From Chrysophaeum taylorii (taxonomy: Eukaryota; Sar; Pelagophyceae; Pelagomonadales; Pelagomonadaceae): a DNA stretch of 53,793 bases. Location of the stretch: positions 7,501 to 61,293 of the forward strand of contig JAQMWT010000394.1 in NCBI GenBank assembly GCA_029834535.1, given 5' to 3'. Under the pieces are notes generated by a model, which was given only the letters and a program-made list of their open reading frames with translations, was not told the origin of the DNA and made no database searches. Shown here piece by piece: positions 10,224 to 22,500 of this stretch; position 1 is the first letter of the stretch; every line of letters begins with the position of its first letter. The position numbers and the translations under genes were made by a program.

Positions 10224-10788
10224 TTAAGCTGGGCCCATTCTCGTACCTTCCATCGTTCGTAGAAGCCAGCCAAACCGCGACTCACCACGGTGGTGTTGCC
10301 GTGGTCGTGCGTCATTCTTCAACAACAAGCGGACATCGGACACCAGACTTACATGGTCTGCGTGAGACGGATCACCCCATTCTGCATCCCAAAACTCGAG
10401 AGGGAGCGCGTCTTTGATAATCGACTCGGGGTTGAGAACGCGAAACTCGACGACCTCGAGAAACTGCGCGAGCACCGCCCCAGAAGCACCCAAAGATTTT
10501 AGTCCCACACTTGTGCGGGGCCGTACAGGACCACGTTCAGGAGTCCCTCATCGTCGCGTACCCGATCCGGAGTTAGCTGTCCAGCTTGATCACGGGACGG
10601 CAACAAGAGCACGTGCCGTTACGCAAGCATAAACAACTCGCACGACCGTAAGTGAACACCTCCTTGTCATCCTCCTCCTCGCGCATCTCGACAACCCCTC
10701 CCTGCCGCAAGATCTCCCGCTGCTGCTGCACCGTCGAGCACTGTACGAGAAAGTCGGCAAATACAAGCTGCGGCGCGAAGGGATGTCA
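10224..10788 (-). pseudogene. Unrecognised gene fragments on the minus strand
   Basis: Two minus-strand frames look protein-like. Codons between about 10788 and 10573 give a segment rich in Gln/Glu followed by a Cys cluster (CLCLRNGTCSCC). Codons between 10508 and 10224 give a hydrophobic-acidic segment ending in basic residues. A stop and a frame change separate them. I recognise neither. They may be a decayed host gene or cargo of a neighbouring element. Confidence 0.25.
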
Positions 10789-10861
10789 AGACGTCGACAG
10801 CCTCGCTCCGGAAGAGATCGCTGACACCACCCCTGTAATTCTAACCCAGTCATCAGCGCCA

Positions 10862-13352
10862 GGCCTCCTGGCACACGGCCCTCTCTGGCGCGCCTCGACT
10901 ACGCTCCCCTGCGCTCAGAAAGCACGCGCTTCGGATTCCGGCGCCGGTGGTGCTCGAAAGTGCTCGACATCTTCGGCTTGGGCCGTGGGTCACATGACAA
11001 CGCGACCGACGACGCACCGACCGACGCCACGGACGAGATACCCGACGCCGACCAGGCCGACGCCGACCAGGGCTCGCCGTCCTCGCCGTACTCCCGGCTT
11101 GCGCGGGCGGCGGCCTCGGCCTCTGACGCCTTACTGCCGAAGACCCGACGCCTCCGACCCGGATGGTTTGAGGACGCGGCGGAAGAGCTCCAGCTCGATC
11201 GAGCGACGCAACTCCCTCCACGCGTTTGTGCTCTCGCTCGGTGCCCGCGCCGTCTTCGCTCGGCGTCCACGATCCTCGACGACCTTCGCTTCGGGCGATC
11301 AAGTCGCGGCTCGCGAAGGCCGCAGCACGGGCGAAAGAGCGATGGATTACTCGTCTGTGTGCCGGACTCAACGCGGGAAGCGAGTCGCTCGGCGGCACCT
11401 CGAAATACTGGAATACGGTCGGACGGCTCCGACGCGGTCTCACGAAGACCACATTGGCTAGGCAGGTGCAGATGACGAAGGCCGACGGTAGGGTGTCGTC
11501 GCCACAGGAGAACGCCGACGTGTTCAAGGCGCATTTCAAGCAGCTCTACAGTCGACATGCTCGCTACGACCCCACCGTGATCAACGACGTTGACCACTTG
11601 CCGATCCGTCCGGAACTCGGGGAACCACCGACGCAGGAGGAGATAAAGCGGGCCGTTGGTCAGCTGAACTGCACCGCGCCCGGCGAATCGGGCCTGCGCG
11701 CGGATCTGGAAGGCGCTCGCCACCGACGCTCGCACGCTCCCGCTGTTGGAGCGTGTAGTCCTCGAGTTCTGGGAGTCCGAAGTCCAGCCGGCCGAGTGGG
11801 ACGTAGGCCTCCTCGGGATTCTCCCCAAGAAGGGGGACCTCTCCCTGCCGGGCAACTACCGCGGGATCATGATGCTCGAGGTCGCGCAGAAGATCGTTTC
11901 GAACATCGTCCGTGCGCGACTCAACGTCATCTGCGAGGCCCTCGATCACGAGTCCCAATGTGGATTCCGACCCGAGCGCGGTACGTCAGACGCCACCTTC
12001 TCGCTCAAGCTGGCGCTGAAGAAGCGGCGTGAGCACGGTCAGGACTCGCGGGTACTGTTCATCGATTTCGTTAAGGCGTTCGACCGCGTCCCGCGAGAGC
12101 TTCTCTGGGAGGTGCTCCTGAAGTTCGGCGTCCCGCCGAAGCTCGTCGCAGCCATCCTCCACCGAATCCAGGTCCACTTCTCGGTCAGCGGTGTCGTCGC
12201 CTCGGTTGACTCGATCATCGGCGTCAAGCAGGGCGACGTCCTCGGCCCCGTCCTGTTCGTGCTGTTCATGGCGGCACTGACGACGTCGTTTCGACGACGC
12301 CATGGCCGCGCCCCGTGTGTCTACCGTACGCGGAAAGACTTCAGATGACGAACCGGGGTTGGTCCGCTCGCGGCGACGAGTTTCCCTTCGATGAATCGGC
12401 GTACGCCGACGACGTCACCTTCTCTTCTGGGACCGCCACATCGCCGCCAGCGAGACACCGCGCCTCATCGAACACTGCGACGCCTGGGGCATGGAGGTGC
12501 ATTGCGGCAACCGACACACGAAGGCGGCGTCCAAAACGGAGATGCTGTTCGTCGCTCGCCCGGCACACCTGTACGGCGACCCAAAGTCGTTCGACGACAC
12601 GAACCTCTCGGACATCGAGCTCGGGCGCGGCCGCTTCATACCGGTCGTCGACCAGTTTAAGTACCTCGGCTCGGTCCTCTCGCGCGACTGCCGCGACGAC
12701 TCAGACGTCGACGCGCGGATCAGAGGGCGTCTCAGGCCTTCGGTGCCTTGCGGGACTGCATCTTCGCCTCGAAGTCCGTCTCTGCTCGCGCCAAGCCTCG
12801 TCTATGTCTCGCTCGTCCTGGCCATCCTCCTTCACGGTGCGGAATCGTGGTGCCTCACCGAGGTCCTGTTCCGCCGGCTGCGGTGTTTCCACGCGCAGTG
12901 CGCCCGCGTCATGTGTCGTGTGACCCGGAAACACACCTGGTTCCACCACATCTCAACGGAGATCTTGCTGCGGCGCCTCGGCCTTGAGTCCATCGACGTC
13001 TACGTCACGCGCCGCCAGCTCCGCTGGGCCGGTCACGTCGCCCGCATAACTTCTCCCGACTCCCTCGCAAGATGCTCTCGTCTTGGGTCCGCTCCAAGCG
13101 CCCACCGGGGGCTCCGCAGATGACGTACGGGAGGTCGCTCGCCAAGGCACTCCGGAAATGCGACATCCCCTTCAACTTGTGGCACGACCTCGCACAAGAC
13201 CGCGCGCAGTGGCGGTCCGCCATCCTCGCACTTTCATCCCTCGCCTCTACCCCAACTGTGTGATTTTTGCTCTGTGATCCTGGACCGGCTACTGCCGGCC
13301 CAGCCTGGCTCCCATGCCCGGGAGAGGTCCGAAGTTAGTTAGTTAGTTAGTT
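10862..13352 (+). pseudogene. 5'-truncated, frameshifted second LINE copy
   Basis: The copy begins at the position equivalent to 1819 of the full-length LINE, so the endonuclease domain is missing. It continues through the RT to a GTTAGTTAGTTAGTTAGTT tail. Small indels relative to the intact copy shift the frame several times: loss of two bases near 11190, an inserted CTTCGG block near 11286, near 11705, near 12345, near 12420 and near 12730-12800. The YADD region is still readable near 12403. A short possible target duplication TCATCAG occurs at 10850-10856 and after the tail at 13352-13358, but it is not flush with the 5' end. Confidence 0.85.
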
Positions 13353-13655
13353 CATCAGTATGAGTCTAAAATAAGACAAGTTTGATGTGATTGTTCGAAA
13401 TTTGATCACGCCAAATTGAATGCCTCCAAGTTTGCCCATACACACGCATCAACATGCGAATACTCGCAGAACAACATCCACAAACAAGGCCTGCGTAAAA
13501 CAACGCTGATACCACGCTGTTTCGTCGCCCAAGATTATTCGGATGCGCCTTATTAGTTCGATGTTTATGACAGACTACCCGAACGATCCCGGTTCGTCAT
13601 CCGTGCCTTTAGCGGATGACATTGTTGCAAGTCTATCAAACGCATATGCCGAGAA
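13353..13655. other. Non-coding spacer
   Basis: No convincing gene. The first 90 bases contain decayed AAGTTTG(A/C)-type motifs of family X; the remainder is unique sequence. Confidence 0.4.
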
Positions 13656-13668
13656 GAGCCGCCTGACT
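13656..13668. repeat. Target-site duplication, left copy, of miniature LINE derivative
   Basis: GAGCCGCCTGACT is repeated without mismatch at 13953-13965. Confidence 0.85.
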
Positions 13669-13952
13669 GACTAACCACTAACTAACTTCAGACCCTCCCG
13701 AGCATGGGAGCCAGCCGGACCGGCAGGCCGGTCCGGAATCACAGAGGAAAATCACGCAGTTGGGGCAGGGGCGAGGGACGAGGACAGACTTGTTGATGGT
13801 GGACCGCCACTGCGCGGTCTTGTGCGAGGTCGTGCAAAAGCGTCGCAGGCCGCGGACGCGTTGGTCCACGATCAATCGCCCTGTCCGTCGCGCTCTGCCC
13901 AACCGAGCGAACCCCATCCCAGCGCGGACTTTCCGGGTGCTAACCGGCCAGC
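13669..13952 (-). mobile_element. Miniature deletion derivative of the LINE
   Basis: Read on the minus strand, about 150 bases match the LINE 5' coding region (GMGFARLGRARRTGRL and QRVRGL are still readable). They jump directly to the LINE 3' end at the codons for DLAQDRAQW and finish with a TTAG tail. About 3 kb of the parent is missing. A perfect 13-bp target duplication shows the 284-base unit moved as such, or was deleted after insertion. It encodes no enzyme. Confidence 0.85.
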
Positions 13953-13965
13953 GAGCCGCCTGACT
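13953..13965. repeat. Target-site duplication, right copy, of miniature LINE derivative
   Basis: Partner of 13656-13668, identical over 13 bases. Confidence 0.85.
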
Positions 13966-14273
13966 TGCCCTCCATAAAGCCCTTGATGAGGACCGACACG
14001 GCCTCGCAGAAGTGCTTCGCGCGATAGCTGGATCTTTGTCGGCAAGAAGGTTCGGAGCAGGTGTGCCTTTTACAACACACGTGACGGTATTGTCTACTTG
14101 CACATCACAGCGAGCAGCACGCACATAAACGCTGCATCTTGCATATAGCACTTGAACGACAGCGCTGTCGCGCTGTAGACCATATTGTACACGCCGTCAA
14201 CTTGCCGCCCGTGTCGAACATCATCTGCTGCAAGTCGGCCTCGAGAACACACATGCTGAACTTGGCATCTTGG

Positions 14274-14507
14274 TTAGATCGAGTAAAGTGGAGCCTCGTA
14301 TTTGCGCGCTCTGAGCTGCGACAGCGTACTCGGCGATCTCTCATAGTCGTTTACCTTCGTCTGGGCACGCGACTTCTTGTTTTCTTTCTCGGCGTCGTGG
14401 TCAACCGACGTCGGCGTGTTACCACCACGCGACCTGAGCGACGAAACCCGCATCGATACCGTGTTCGTTTCGAAGTCGAAGGACGATCCGGAGTCGCAGC
14501 GCGACAT
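14274..14507 (-). CDS. Unrecognised short ORF fragment
   Basis: A 77-codon frame with an ATG at 14505-14507, rich in Ser, Asp and Arg. A second frame at 14344-14105 continues in the same direction with several Cys. Together they may be a decayed gene on the minus strand in the 600 bases between the miniature LINE and the Helitron. No family is recognised. Confidence 0.2.
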   Translation of the reverse strand: MSRCDSGSSFDFETNTVSMRVSSLRSRGGNTPTSVDHDAEKENKKSRAQTKVNDYERSPSTLSQLRARKYEAPLYSI

Positions 14508-14602
14508 GCAGAACCGCTGAAAGCTTGATCACGGCGGGCCTTGTTTTGTCATCGAACCGTATGTTTGCTCTCTGAGAGTACAAGTTTAGTCAACCACACA
14601 AG

Positions 14603-15432
14603 TTCAGGCCAGTAAGTTCACCTAGTCCCAATCTCTAACCCCAGCAAGTTCACCTGTTCCCGTTAAGTTCACCTAGTCCCAATCTCTAACCCCAGTAAAT
14701 TCGGCGTAAACCCCATCCTAACCCCAGTAAGTTCGGCGTAAACCCACCCACTCACCCCACTCTCCTTCTAAGCCCGTCGCTCTCACCCCCGCCAATCTAA
14801 GCTGCTTTGATCCGCAGACGCCGCCGCTTTGAGTTTACTCTAAAAGCTCCGTAAGTTCACGCCCTGTCTCGTCAAGTTCGCCTGGTCACTAAGTTCAATT
14901 AGTCCCATCCTAACCTTGCAAGTTCACCTGGTCCTGCAGCACCCATAGTGCGCGTGCGTGATGCTGATGCGGGCTTATCGGTATTGTGGCCACGTGGAGT
15001 AGGGTGGTCGTCGACCAAGGCTGTGCCGCTTATGTCCGCTGCTGGATCATGAGAGCCACGCGTGAGCTGGACGTGGCAGAAGGTGGTTAAACCGACTTTT
15101 CCCTTGTCACCAAAATGCGTAGGCCACAAGTTCGCCAGTAAGTTCACCTAGTCCCAATCTCAACCCTGCCTCACTGGTCCTGTTCACCTGGTCAGTAAGC
15201 TCACCTAGTCCAAATCTCTAACCCCAGTAAGTTCAGCGTACTCGTGCTCTCACACTCCTTCGAGCCTGTCGCTGTCGCTCCGCCAATCTAAGCTGCTTTG
15301 ATCCGCACACGCCGCCAAACCTTCAGTTTACTCTAAACCCTCAGTAAGTCACCTGGTCCCGTAAGTTCACCTGGTCACCATATTCCTAGTCCCAATCTCA
15401 ACCCCGTAAGTTCACGTGGTCCAGTAAGTTCA
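14603..15432 (-). repeat. Helitron 3' minisatellite (AAGTTCACCTGGTC-type units)
   Basis: Degenerate units built from AGTAAGTTCACCTAGTCC and CAATCTCTAACCCC are separated by longer spacers that themselves recur (a segment with CGCCAATCTAAGCTGCTTTG appears twice). Equivalent arrays lie at 31446-31746 and 48423-48743 in the other short Helitrons. Confidence 0.8.
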
Positions 15433-15990
15433 CCTACAGTGCGCGTGTAGACGCCGGGAGGGGCTTATCGGTATTGCGCACGTGTGGGGTAGGGCGGTCG
15501 TCGACTCAGAAGAGCATCCTCGGGGTTGCCGATCGACAGAGAGCCACGTATGGACGTGACAGAAGACGGGCTTGGGCAAGAGGACGGACCTCGCGGGGCG
15601 TCTGGCCCTGGCTCTTGTTGATCGTTTGGCGTAGGCGGGCCTTAAGGGATACAGGTTGGAGGAGCCTCGGTGACAAACACGATCGATCATCTGGTACCGT
15701 TGCAGTGGCCGTGCGACGGGTCGAGGTTGCGAAGACTTTAAGCTCGCGATCAAAGTCAGCATGCCGTTGGTTGTCGGAGTTCAAAACTCGACTGTTGAGA
15801 GCGAGGCGTCGTCTTCCGACCCAACCTAGTCGGCCGAAAAGAACTCCGACGCCTCGTCTCCGGGAAAGGCCGTGGTCATGCGCGCGTTGTCAGCATCGAC
15901 AACATCGTTTCGACGGGGCGTGAGAATGGCGCGCCGAAAGAGCCGCCGCGGGTCGTGGAAATAGTCTGCGAGGTCGCCGTAGACGGCTGG
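15430..15990 (-). pseudogene. Helitron helicase C-terminal remnant (copy 4)
   Basis: In three frames the minus strand retains pieces corresponding to the last third of the PIF1-like helicase of the large Helitron, including INKSQGQTPREV and the region equivalent to YVALSRV. Many stops and frameshifts; no function expected. Confidence 0.75.
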
Positions 15991-16106
15991 AGGATCACTG
16001 TCTGGCTCGCGGGCTCTCGCGCCTACCTGATCCTCACTCTCGCGCCTAACCTGATCCTTACCCTAAATGGAGGGACAAACAGACAAACAAACAAACAAAC
16101 AGACAA

Positions 16107-16390
16107 ACGGCGTAGGTTGGCACCTATTCGCCTCCCGGGCGGGCCGGTTGGCAGCCGGAACGTTCGCAGTGTGACGGGGTATGGCCGGGGGGCGAAGACG
16201 GAAGGTTATCGACGAGTTGGTTGTCAGTCACATCGCGGTCTCCTCGTCGCATGGCGACAAGCTTGATGGCCACTTCCGCCGACCTGCACCTTCGGCGCTC
16301 CTCGTCTACAGGCCCGTGATTCCGGATGGTTCTGTCGGTCCGGCCTGGCTCCCATGCTCGCAGAGGTCTGAAGTTAGTCAGTTGTTAGTT
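16107..16390 (+). mobile_element. SINE-like element, copy a
   Basis: About 284 bases that start GGCGTAGGTTGGCACC and end in GAAGTTAGTCAGTTGTTAGTT. AAACAGACAA lies on both sides (16097-16106 and 16391-16400) as a target duplication within the Helitron microsatellite. The 5' third and the 3' tail resemble the LINE, while the middle does not. Copies b and c are at 39952 and 41090. Confidence 0.75.
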
Positions 16391-16504
16391 AAACAGACAA
16401 CCATTGTCGATAAGTAGCGCGCAGGCCGCAAGTGCAGGCCAGTAGTTTGCTCAGATTTCTAACCCCACATTCACCTTTGAGTTTACCCCACATTCACTTG
16501 GTTC

Positions 16505-19500
16505 TCAAACCCCACAAAGTTCGTGCTGCGCTGCTGCGCTGACTTCGACCCGGTCCTCGCGAACAACACTCGTCCTAATAAGGGTAGTGCGGCTACCGAG
16601 GACCAGTGGTAAAACCACGTTGCGCGTGTAGACGCCAGGGTGGCGTTGTCGGTATTGCGCTACGTTGTAGGGTGGTCGTCGACCAGAAGACGATGCCTCG
16701 GGCTTGCCAACTCGGCTGAGAGCCACGTAGAGCTGGCCGTGGCCGAAGACGGGCTTGGGCAAGAGGACGCCGACCTTGCGAAGCGTCTGGCCCTGGCTCT
16801 TGTTGATCGTCATGGCGAACGCCGGCCTTAACGGAAACTGGCGTCGGCGCAGCTCGAAGGGGAGGTCGCCGTGCTTCGTGGTGAGGGTGATGCGCGGGAC
16901 CATGAGGGTTTTTTTCTCGCCGTCCACCCAATGGGCGAGTTGGAGAAGCCTCGGCGAGACGATGCGCTCGATGATGTATCGGGTGCCGTTGCAGTGGCCG
17001 TGCGACGGGTCGAGATTGCGAAGCAACATCACCGGCATGCCGACTTTGAGCGCGAGCTTGTGCGGCGGCATGCCGTTGATTGTCAGGAGTTGAGAAACTC
17101 GACTGGAAAGAGCGAGGGTCGTCGTCCGTCCCAACCTCGTCGGCCGAAACTCCGTCGCCTCATCTCCGGGAAAGGCCGCGGCGCGTTGACAGAATAATCG
17201 ACAACATCGTTTCGGGGCGTAAGAATGGCGCGCTGGAAAAGCCACCGCGGGTCTTGGAAATTGTCTGCGAGGTCGCCGTAGACGGCTTGATCAACTCTGG
17301 CTCGCGCTCGACGCAGCGAACGTAATCGTCGATCTTGATCCAGTCCCGTCCCAAGCTCGGGACAGTAGGAACCAAACCGTTTCCGACCTTGAGGAGAAAG
17401 TCGGAAAATTCAGCGAGCTGCCTGGCATCGAGGCCACCCGAAAGCTCGACGCGCATGTTCTTCGTAAGGTAGCGGATGCGGACGTGGGGCCAAATCCGTC
17501 GAGACTTCTTCAGCGTTGCGTCCACGATCTGGAACTGGCGGGCGTGCTTGAGGACGGGCAGACATTGGCGAAAGTCGCCCAAAAAGACAACGACCTTGCC
17601 ACCGAACGGCTGGGCGCACTCGAACACGCGCTGGAGCGTGCGGTCGAGGGCCTCGAAACAGAGCTTGTTCGTCATCGGAACCTCGTCCCAAAGCAGCAAG
17701 TTGGCCTCGGCAATGACGGCCCGCGTCTGATCGTGTACTCGCTGCGTAATGTTGCAGAACGACAACTCGTCGGGGTCGAGTGGAATTTTGTAACGCGAGT
17801 GCGATGTCCGTCCGCCGGGAAGAAGCGTAGCGGCGATCCCGGAGCCCGCAGTCGCGAGCGCGACGTTTTGGCTCTTGCGGACGTACGCGAGCAGCGTCGT
17901 GCTCAAGAAGGGTCTTTCCAGTGCCGGCGGGCGCGTCGACGAAGTACACTCGGCCGGTACCACTGTCGATGTCCCTACAGATCTCCTCATAGAGCCGAAA
18001 TTGGTCTGGGTTCCTTTGCCGCATGCTGGCGACGTTCGCGATGACTTGGCTGCACAGCGCCTGCCTGCCTTTTCTCGGTCGAGTCGCTGAAGATGAGCTC
18101 GTCGACGACCTGTCGGCAAGTGACGTTCGCCACCTGTCGTCGCTCGGGAAATTCGTTCGGAAGCGTGCAGCCGACGGCGTCGAGCATCGACTCAACATCG
18201 AGCAGCGCCTCGTTCTCAATTTCGGCGTTGAGCTGGAGGTTCGGGTTCTGGTGGCTCACTCGATGCCTGTGGAGAATGTCATCGCACAGCGCCTCTGTGT
18301 GCGTCGTCCAAAGCCCGAACGGATCCGAGGGCTCGCAGGTCGAGAGGATGGTCGCGAAGAGCCGTCGCAACGACGCCCCAATAAGAAAGTTGGCGGCCTC
18401 GCGAAGGCACTCGTCCCACTCGTCGTCGTCTTGTGTGAGGCCTCGCGCGCGGCAGGCAGCAACATACGTTGGATAGACGATGCCTCCGAACTCGCGCAGA
18501 TCTTCGAATGAGGTCGCGCCCTGGACGTGTGAGAGCAGGATCCGCAAGTAGAAGCACTCGCGGTCCTTGGGCGACACCGAGTACACGCGTGCGACCTTGT
18601 CGCAGGAGAAGTCGTCGAGGTCCAAGCCGAGGCGCTCGCGGCGGCGGGTGTCGCCCTGCTTCCGAGGCTTCCACGTCGCTGTCGTCCCCGTCTTCTCGAA
18701 GGTAAAATTTTTCGGCATCTCGTGGTAAAAATATTTCCGTGAATCCCGTTCGCCGCGAGCGAGGGATTCGTCGAAAACATCCTGGTCCCCCCCTGAGTGG
18801 AGCCAGAGATTCTTGTAGTGGCGGTTAATGTTGAACCACGCCGTCGTTTCCGGAGGCACCGCGGCCGCGATTCGCGCCCGCTCCGCTCTTACGACAGGGT
18901 CGTCCGAATCCTCCCAAACGATGCGCTGCCCATTTTCCAGGTGCACGGCGAGGCGCTCGACCGGCGGATAATGACCGTGGGTCTCGAAGCCGTAGAGCCG
19001 CCAGGCAGCCTCGGTCGCGCAAACGTACCGACCGTTGACGAACTCGTCGATCTCGTCCCGCGCTTGGGAGGTCTCGATGGACACGGTCGCCTCGTCGTGG
19101 CCCTTGTAGACGTACTTGTGGATGTACTTGACCGACTTGACCGAGGCACAAAACTCGACGTTTATATGTGCCTCGTACTTCTTCGCGAGGTAAGGGTTGT
19201 ATGGGACAACCCAACGGTTATCCAACAGGACGTCGCGGCCGCGGATTTGCTTCGTAACAGTGCGGCCGCCCTGGTCGGGGCTGCGGCGCCGATAGACCGC
19301 GTACCCGTCCTCTGGAACCGTGGTCTGCGACTTAAAATCCTTGGGGAAGCTCTTCGAGCAGATGCCGTCCTTAATGCACGACGCTTGACGGTCGCCGTGC
19401 TCACAGCACGGGTTGTGGATGAGGTTGCTGACGACGATGCGGTGGAGTTCAGGCTGCGTGCGTGGGTCCGGGATCTCGGTGCACACGTACTTGTCTATGT

Positions 19501-22500
19501 CCTCGGGCGGTATCTTGGAGTCGCGATCCAGAATCAGCAAAATGTGCGCGTGCGGGAGCCCTCGTTTCTGATACTCGATCGAGTAGCTGTACGCCACGGC
19601 CTTGCCGAGAACGCCCTTGTCGAAGATGTCCGAGAGGAGCTCCTTGAGCTTGACGTGGAACACCCGACAGACCAAATCCGGTCGGTCCTTCGCGCTCTGG
19701 TTCGGTTCGAGCTCGCGCTGGATCTCATCCCACTTGGGGTTGGTCGTGAACGTGATGAAGAAGTCCGGCTTGCCGTATTCGCGCACTATGGCCATGGAAT
19801 CCTGGTACGCCGCCCGCATTTCGCGCGGCCCACCCTTGAACGACGACGGCAGAAGGAAAAACTTGCCGGCATCTCTTTCGTTGCCGCTCGCCACCGCATC
19901 TTCGAGTCCGTGGTAGAGATCGGCGCGGAGTTGGTGCTGGTTGTTACGAAGAAAGTCGAGGCGCGAGGCCTCCACCTTCGTGTGCGCGTCGAGGAGGTAC
20001 TCCTGAAAGAGGAGCCTGCTGAGGTGCAAGGCCGAGAACTCGCGAGCTGGATGGTTGCGTTGATCGACATCCATGTCGTTCTCTCCTCCGCCAGCGCTGT
20101 CGTCAGCACGCACTTGGATCCTGTACGCGTAGAAGTCCATCTCGGTCACCTTCTTGTCGGTCGAAATGCCGTTCTCTGGATTGACGCGTCGAATCCCCAG
20201 GTGGAAGCCTTCCGTCGCGCCGTCGAGGTACAGGAGCACGTAGTGGAGAGGGTCGCGCCATCGATGCAAATTGCTGATGGTGACCAAGGAACCGCCATGG
20301 TCCGGCCGGTGCTTGACGACAATGTCCCTCGACTTGGCGACTGCGGTCGCATCGCCGTGGTATACGAAGGCGACCTCTTCCGCCGTCGGCGCGTTCGCGC
20401 GGCGTTCGTGGACATTGCCGGCACGTTCCTCCGCATGGAACACGATCCGCGCGTCGGCGACATTCGCACGGTTGATGCGAAAATCCCGGTCGAGCTGGAC
20501 GAACTCACGGCAAAACCGGTTGCGTCGCAGAATGTAATCCTGAAGCACGCCGAGCACCTGTCGGTCGAGCCGCGCATTACGGGCACGATGATTCAACTGT
20601 GATTGGGGGTCAAGCAAGTAGACCTGGGCGCAGACTGGATCTGCTCCGTCGGCGGCGCGGACTGGACCGAGAAAGACGTTGACTTGGCCGGAGATGCGCA
20701 ATGCGGAAATCGGGCAGCGGTGGTTCGCCTGCCCGCGGGCCATAAGGCGCTCGTCCGTGCATTTGAGCGACGCGAAGTTCAGCGCGCAGTTGTACGACCG
20801 GATGTTGGCGAGGAAGTCGGGGGACTGCGCCGTGTTGCCTTTGAAGAGGGCCTGGATCTCATTAGGCGGCTCCGGAATCCGCGGCAGCACCACAGTGCCA
20901 TTGGCGCAGCACTTCGTGAACACGCCGGCTTGAGTGGCCTCCCCTTCAAAGTACAGCGCGTTGCAGTGCGAACAGAGCTTGGACATGTATCCGCAGTCGT
21001 GTTTCTCGACTTTGCCCTCGTCAAACTCGTCGATCGTGTGCTGGCCGGCGACACTGACACTGCTTCGGCGTCGACGGTTGATTTGACCTTGTCGGTCTGA
21101 CCGCTGGCGCGCAGCCTGGGCACCGATTCGAGCACTTCTTTGGTCGACGTTTTCTCGTGCCCGCGCTGTCCGGTGGCGCGCGGCGTCGGCGCCGACTCGA
21201 GCATCTCGCTCGTCCTCGTCCTCAAGCGCCCGCGCTGTCCGCTGGCGCGCAGCCTGGGCGCCGACTCGAGCATCTCGCTCGTCCTCGTCCTCAAGCGCCC
21301 GCGCTGTCCGCTGGCGCGCAGCCTGGGCGCCGACTCGAGCATCTCGCTCGTCCTCGTCCTCAAGCGCCCGCGCTGTCCGCTGGCGCGCAGCCTGGGCGCC
21401 GACTCGAGCATCTCGCTCGTCCTCGTCCTCAAGCGCCCGCGCTGTCCGGTGGCGCGCGGCGTCGGCGCGGACTCGAGCATCTCGCTCGTCCTCGTCCTCA
21501 AGCGCCCGCGCTGTCCGGTGGCGCGCGGCGTCGGCGCCGACTCGAGCATCTCGCTCGTCCTCGTCCTCAAGCGCCCGCGCTGTCCGCTGGCGCGCAGCCT
21601 GGGCGCTGACTCGAGCATGTCGTTGGTCACCACCTTGGGAATGCAATCGATTCCACCTCTTGAGGCTTTCGTAAGAAGGGTGATGCGGGCACAGCCTTCT
21701 GCCGCAGCAGGCGCCTGGAGAGCATGGTCCGCAGACGGCACAGCCGACTCCTCCGCAGCTCAAGCACAGTAAATCGCGCTCGGCCCACAGCTTCATCCTC
21801 AGCGCGTCACTCTGGGGCCGGTGTGACGCTGGTTGCCTGGATGGGATCCTGACGCCCCGCGGCAGCTGCTGAGTCGAGTAGTCGAATGCCGGCGGTCGCA
21901 CGTTGTTGTCCAAGGGCGCCAAGGCGCGTCGGTCCTGCGCGCCAACGCTTCCTCCGCCATGTGCTACACGACCACGACCACCGCCTCGCGCACCTCGACC
22001 ACCGCCTCGGCCCGCAGGTCTCGTTCGAGCTCCACCGAGAAGCTTGGGTGGTCGCACGGGTAGGCTTTGGACGTGCTCTATGAGCTTGTAGAACGCTACG
22101 TCGACATTCAGTCGTTGAGGGACGCGGGCAACCAACATTGTGGCGGCGCGCTGGATGGCGCCGAGGTCGTTGAACCCGATCCGCATGGCTAGAGCGAGCT
22201 CTCGTGGCCGGATACGGTCGGCGGAAGCTGCGGGTGACGGCGCAGTGTGAGTGCCGACCCCGTCGCCATCACTTTTCTGCTCTTCCCAGCCGCCGTCACA
22301 GTGCTGGCCGCGCTCGCAGATCGATACGTCGTCGGGCGGCCCGGGGACCACGATGTCGTCGTCGTCATCCTCCTCGATGATCGGCAACATGTTGAGCACG
22401 CGCATGGCGCGAGCGGCGGCGTCGGCGGCGAGCGATCGGTCGAGCTCCTTGCCCCGCAACGGAGAGATCGGCCAAGGTCCACGTGAGCGAGTGTTCACCT

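Larger units (their letters stand above)
14599..16417 (-). mobile_element. Short non-autonomous Helitron, copy 4
   Basis: On the minus strand it starts with CTACTTATCGAC, a variant of the family 5' end whose first bases are lost. It has the GTTTGTCTG microsatellite, a degenerate helicase C-terminal remnant (about 15990-15430) and a minisatellite of AAGTTCACCT-GGTCC units. It ends CTGGCCTGAACTTG at 14599. It shares its internal deletion junction with copies 2 and 3. A SINE-like element sits in its microsatellite. The Rep domain is absent, so movement must have depended on a complete Helitron such as the adjacent one. Confidence 0.8.

Noticed and set aside
10850..10856. TCATCAG as target duplication of the second LINE copy
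   Set aside because: Only seven bases and separated by four bases from the LINE 5' end; kept as a remark, not as a feature.
14603..15432. Array of short repeats considered as CRISPR or centromeric satellite
   Set aside because: Units and spacers are irregular, spacers recur, and the array is part of the Helitron 3' region found in three copies; eukaryotic context.
18797..20602. A 601-codon plus-strand open frame opposite the Helitron Rep gene
   Set aside because: It is the mirror of a GC-rich coding sequence with clear Rep motifs on the minus strand; it shows no domain of its own.
21140..21772. Plus-strand frame with repeated SSISLVLVLKRPRCP blocks
   Set aside because: The repeat is explained by the 69-base tandem repeat coding on the minus strand.
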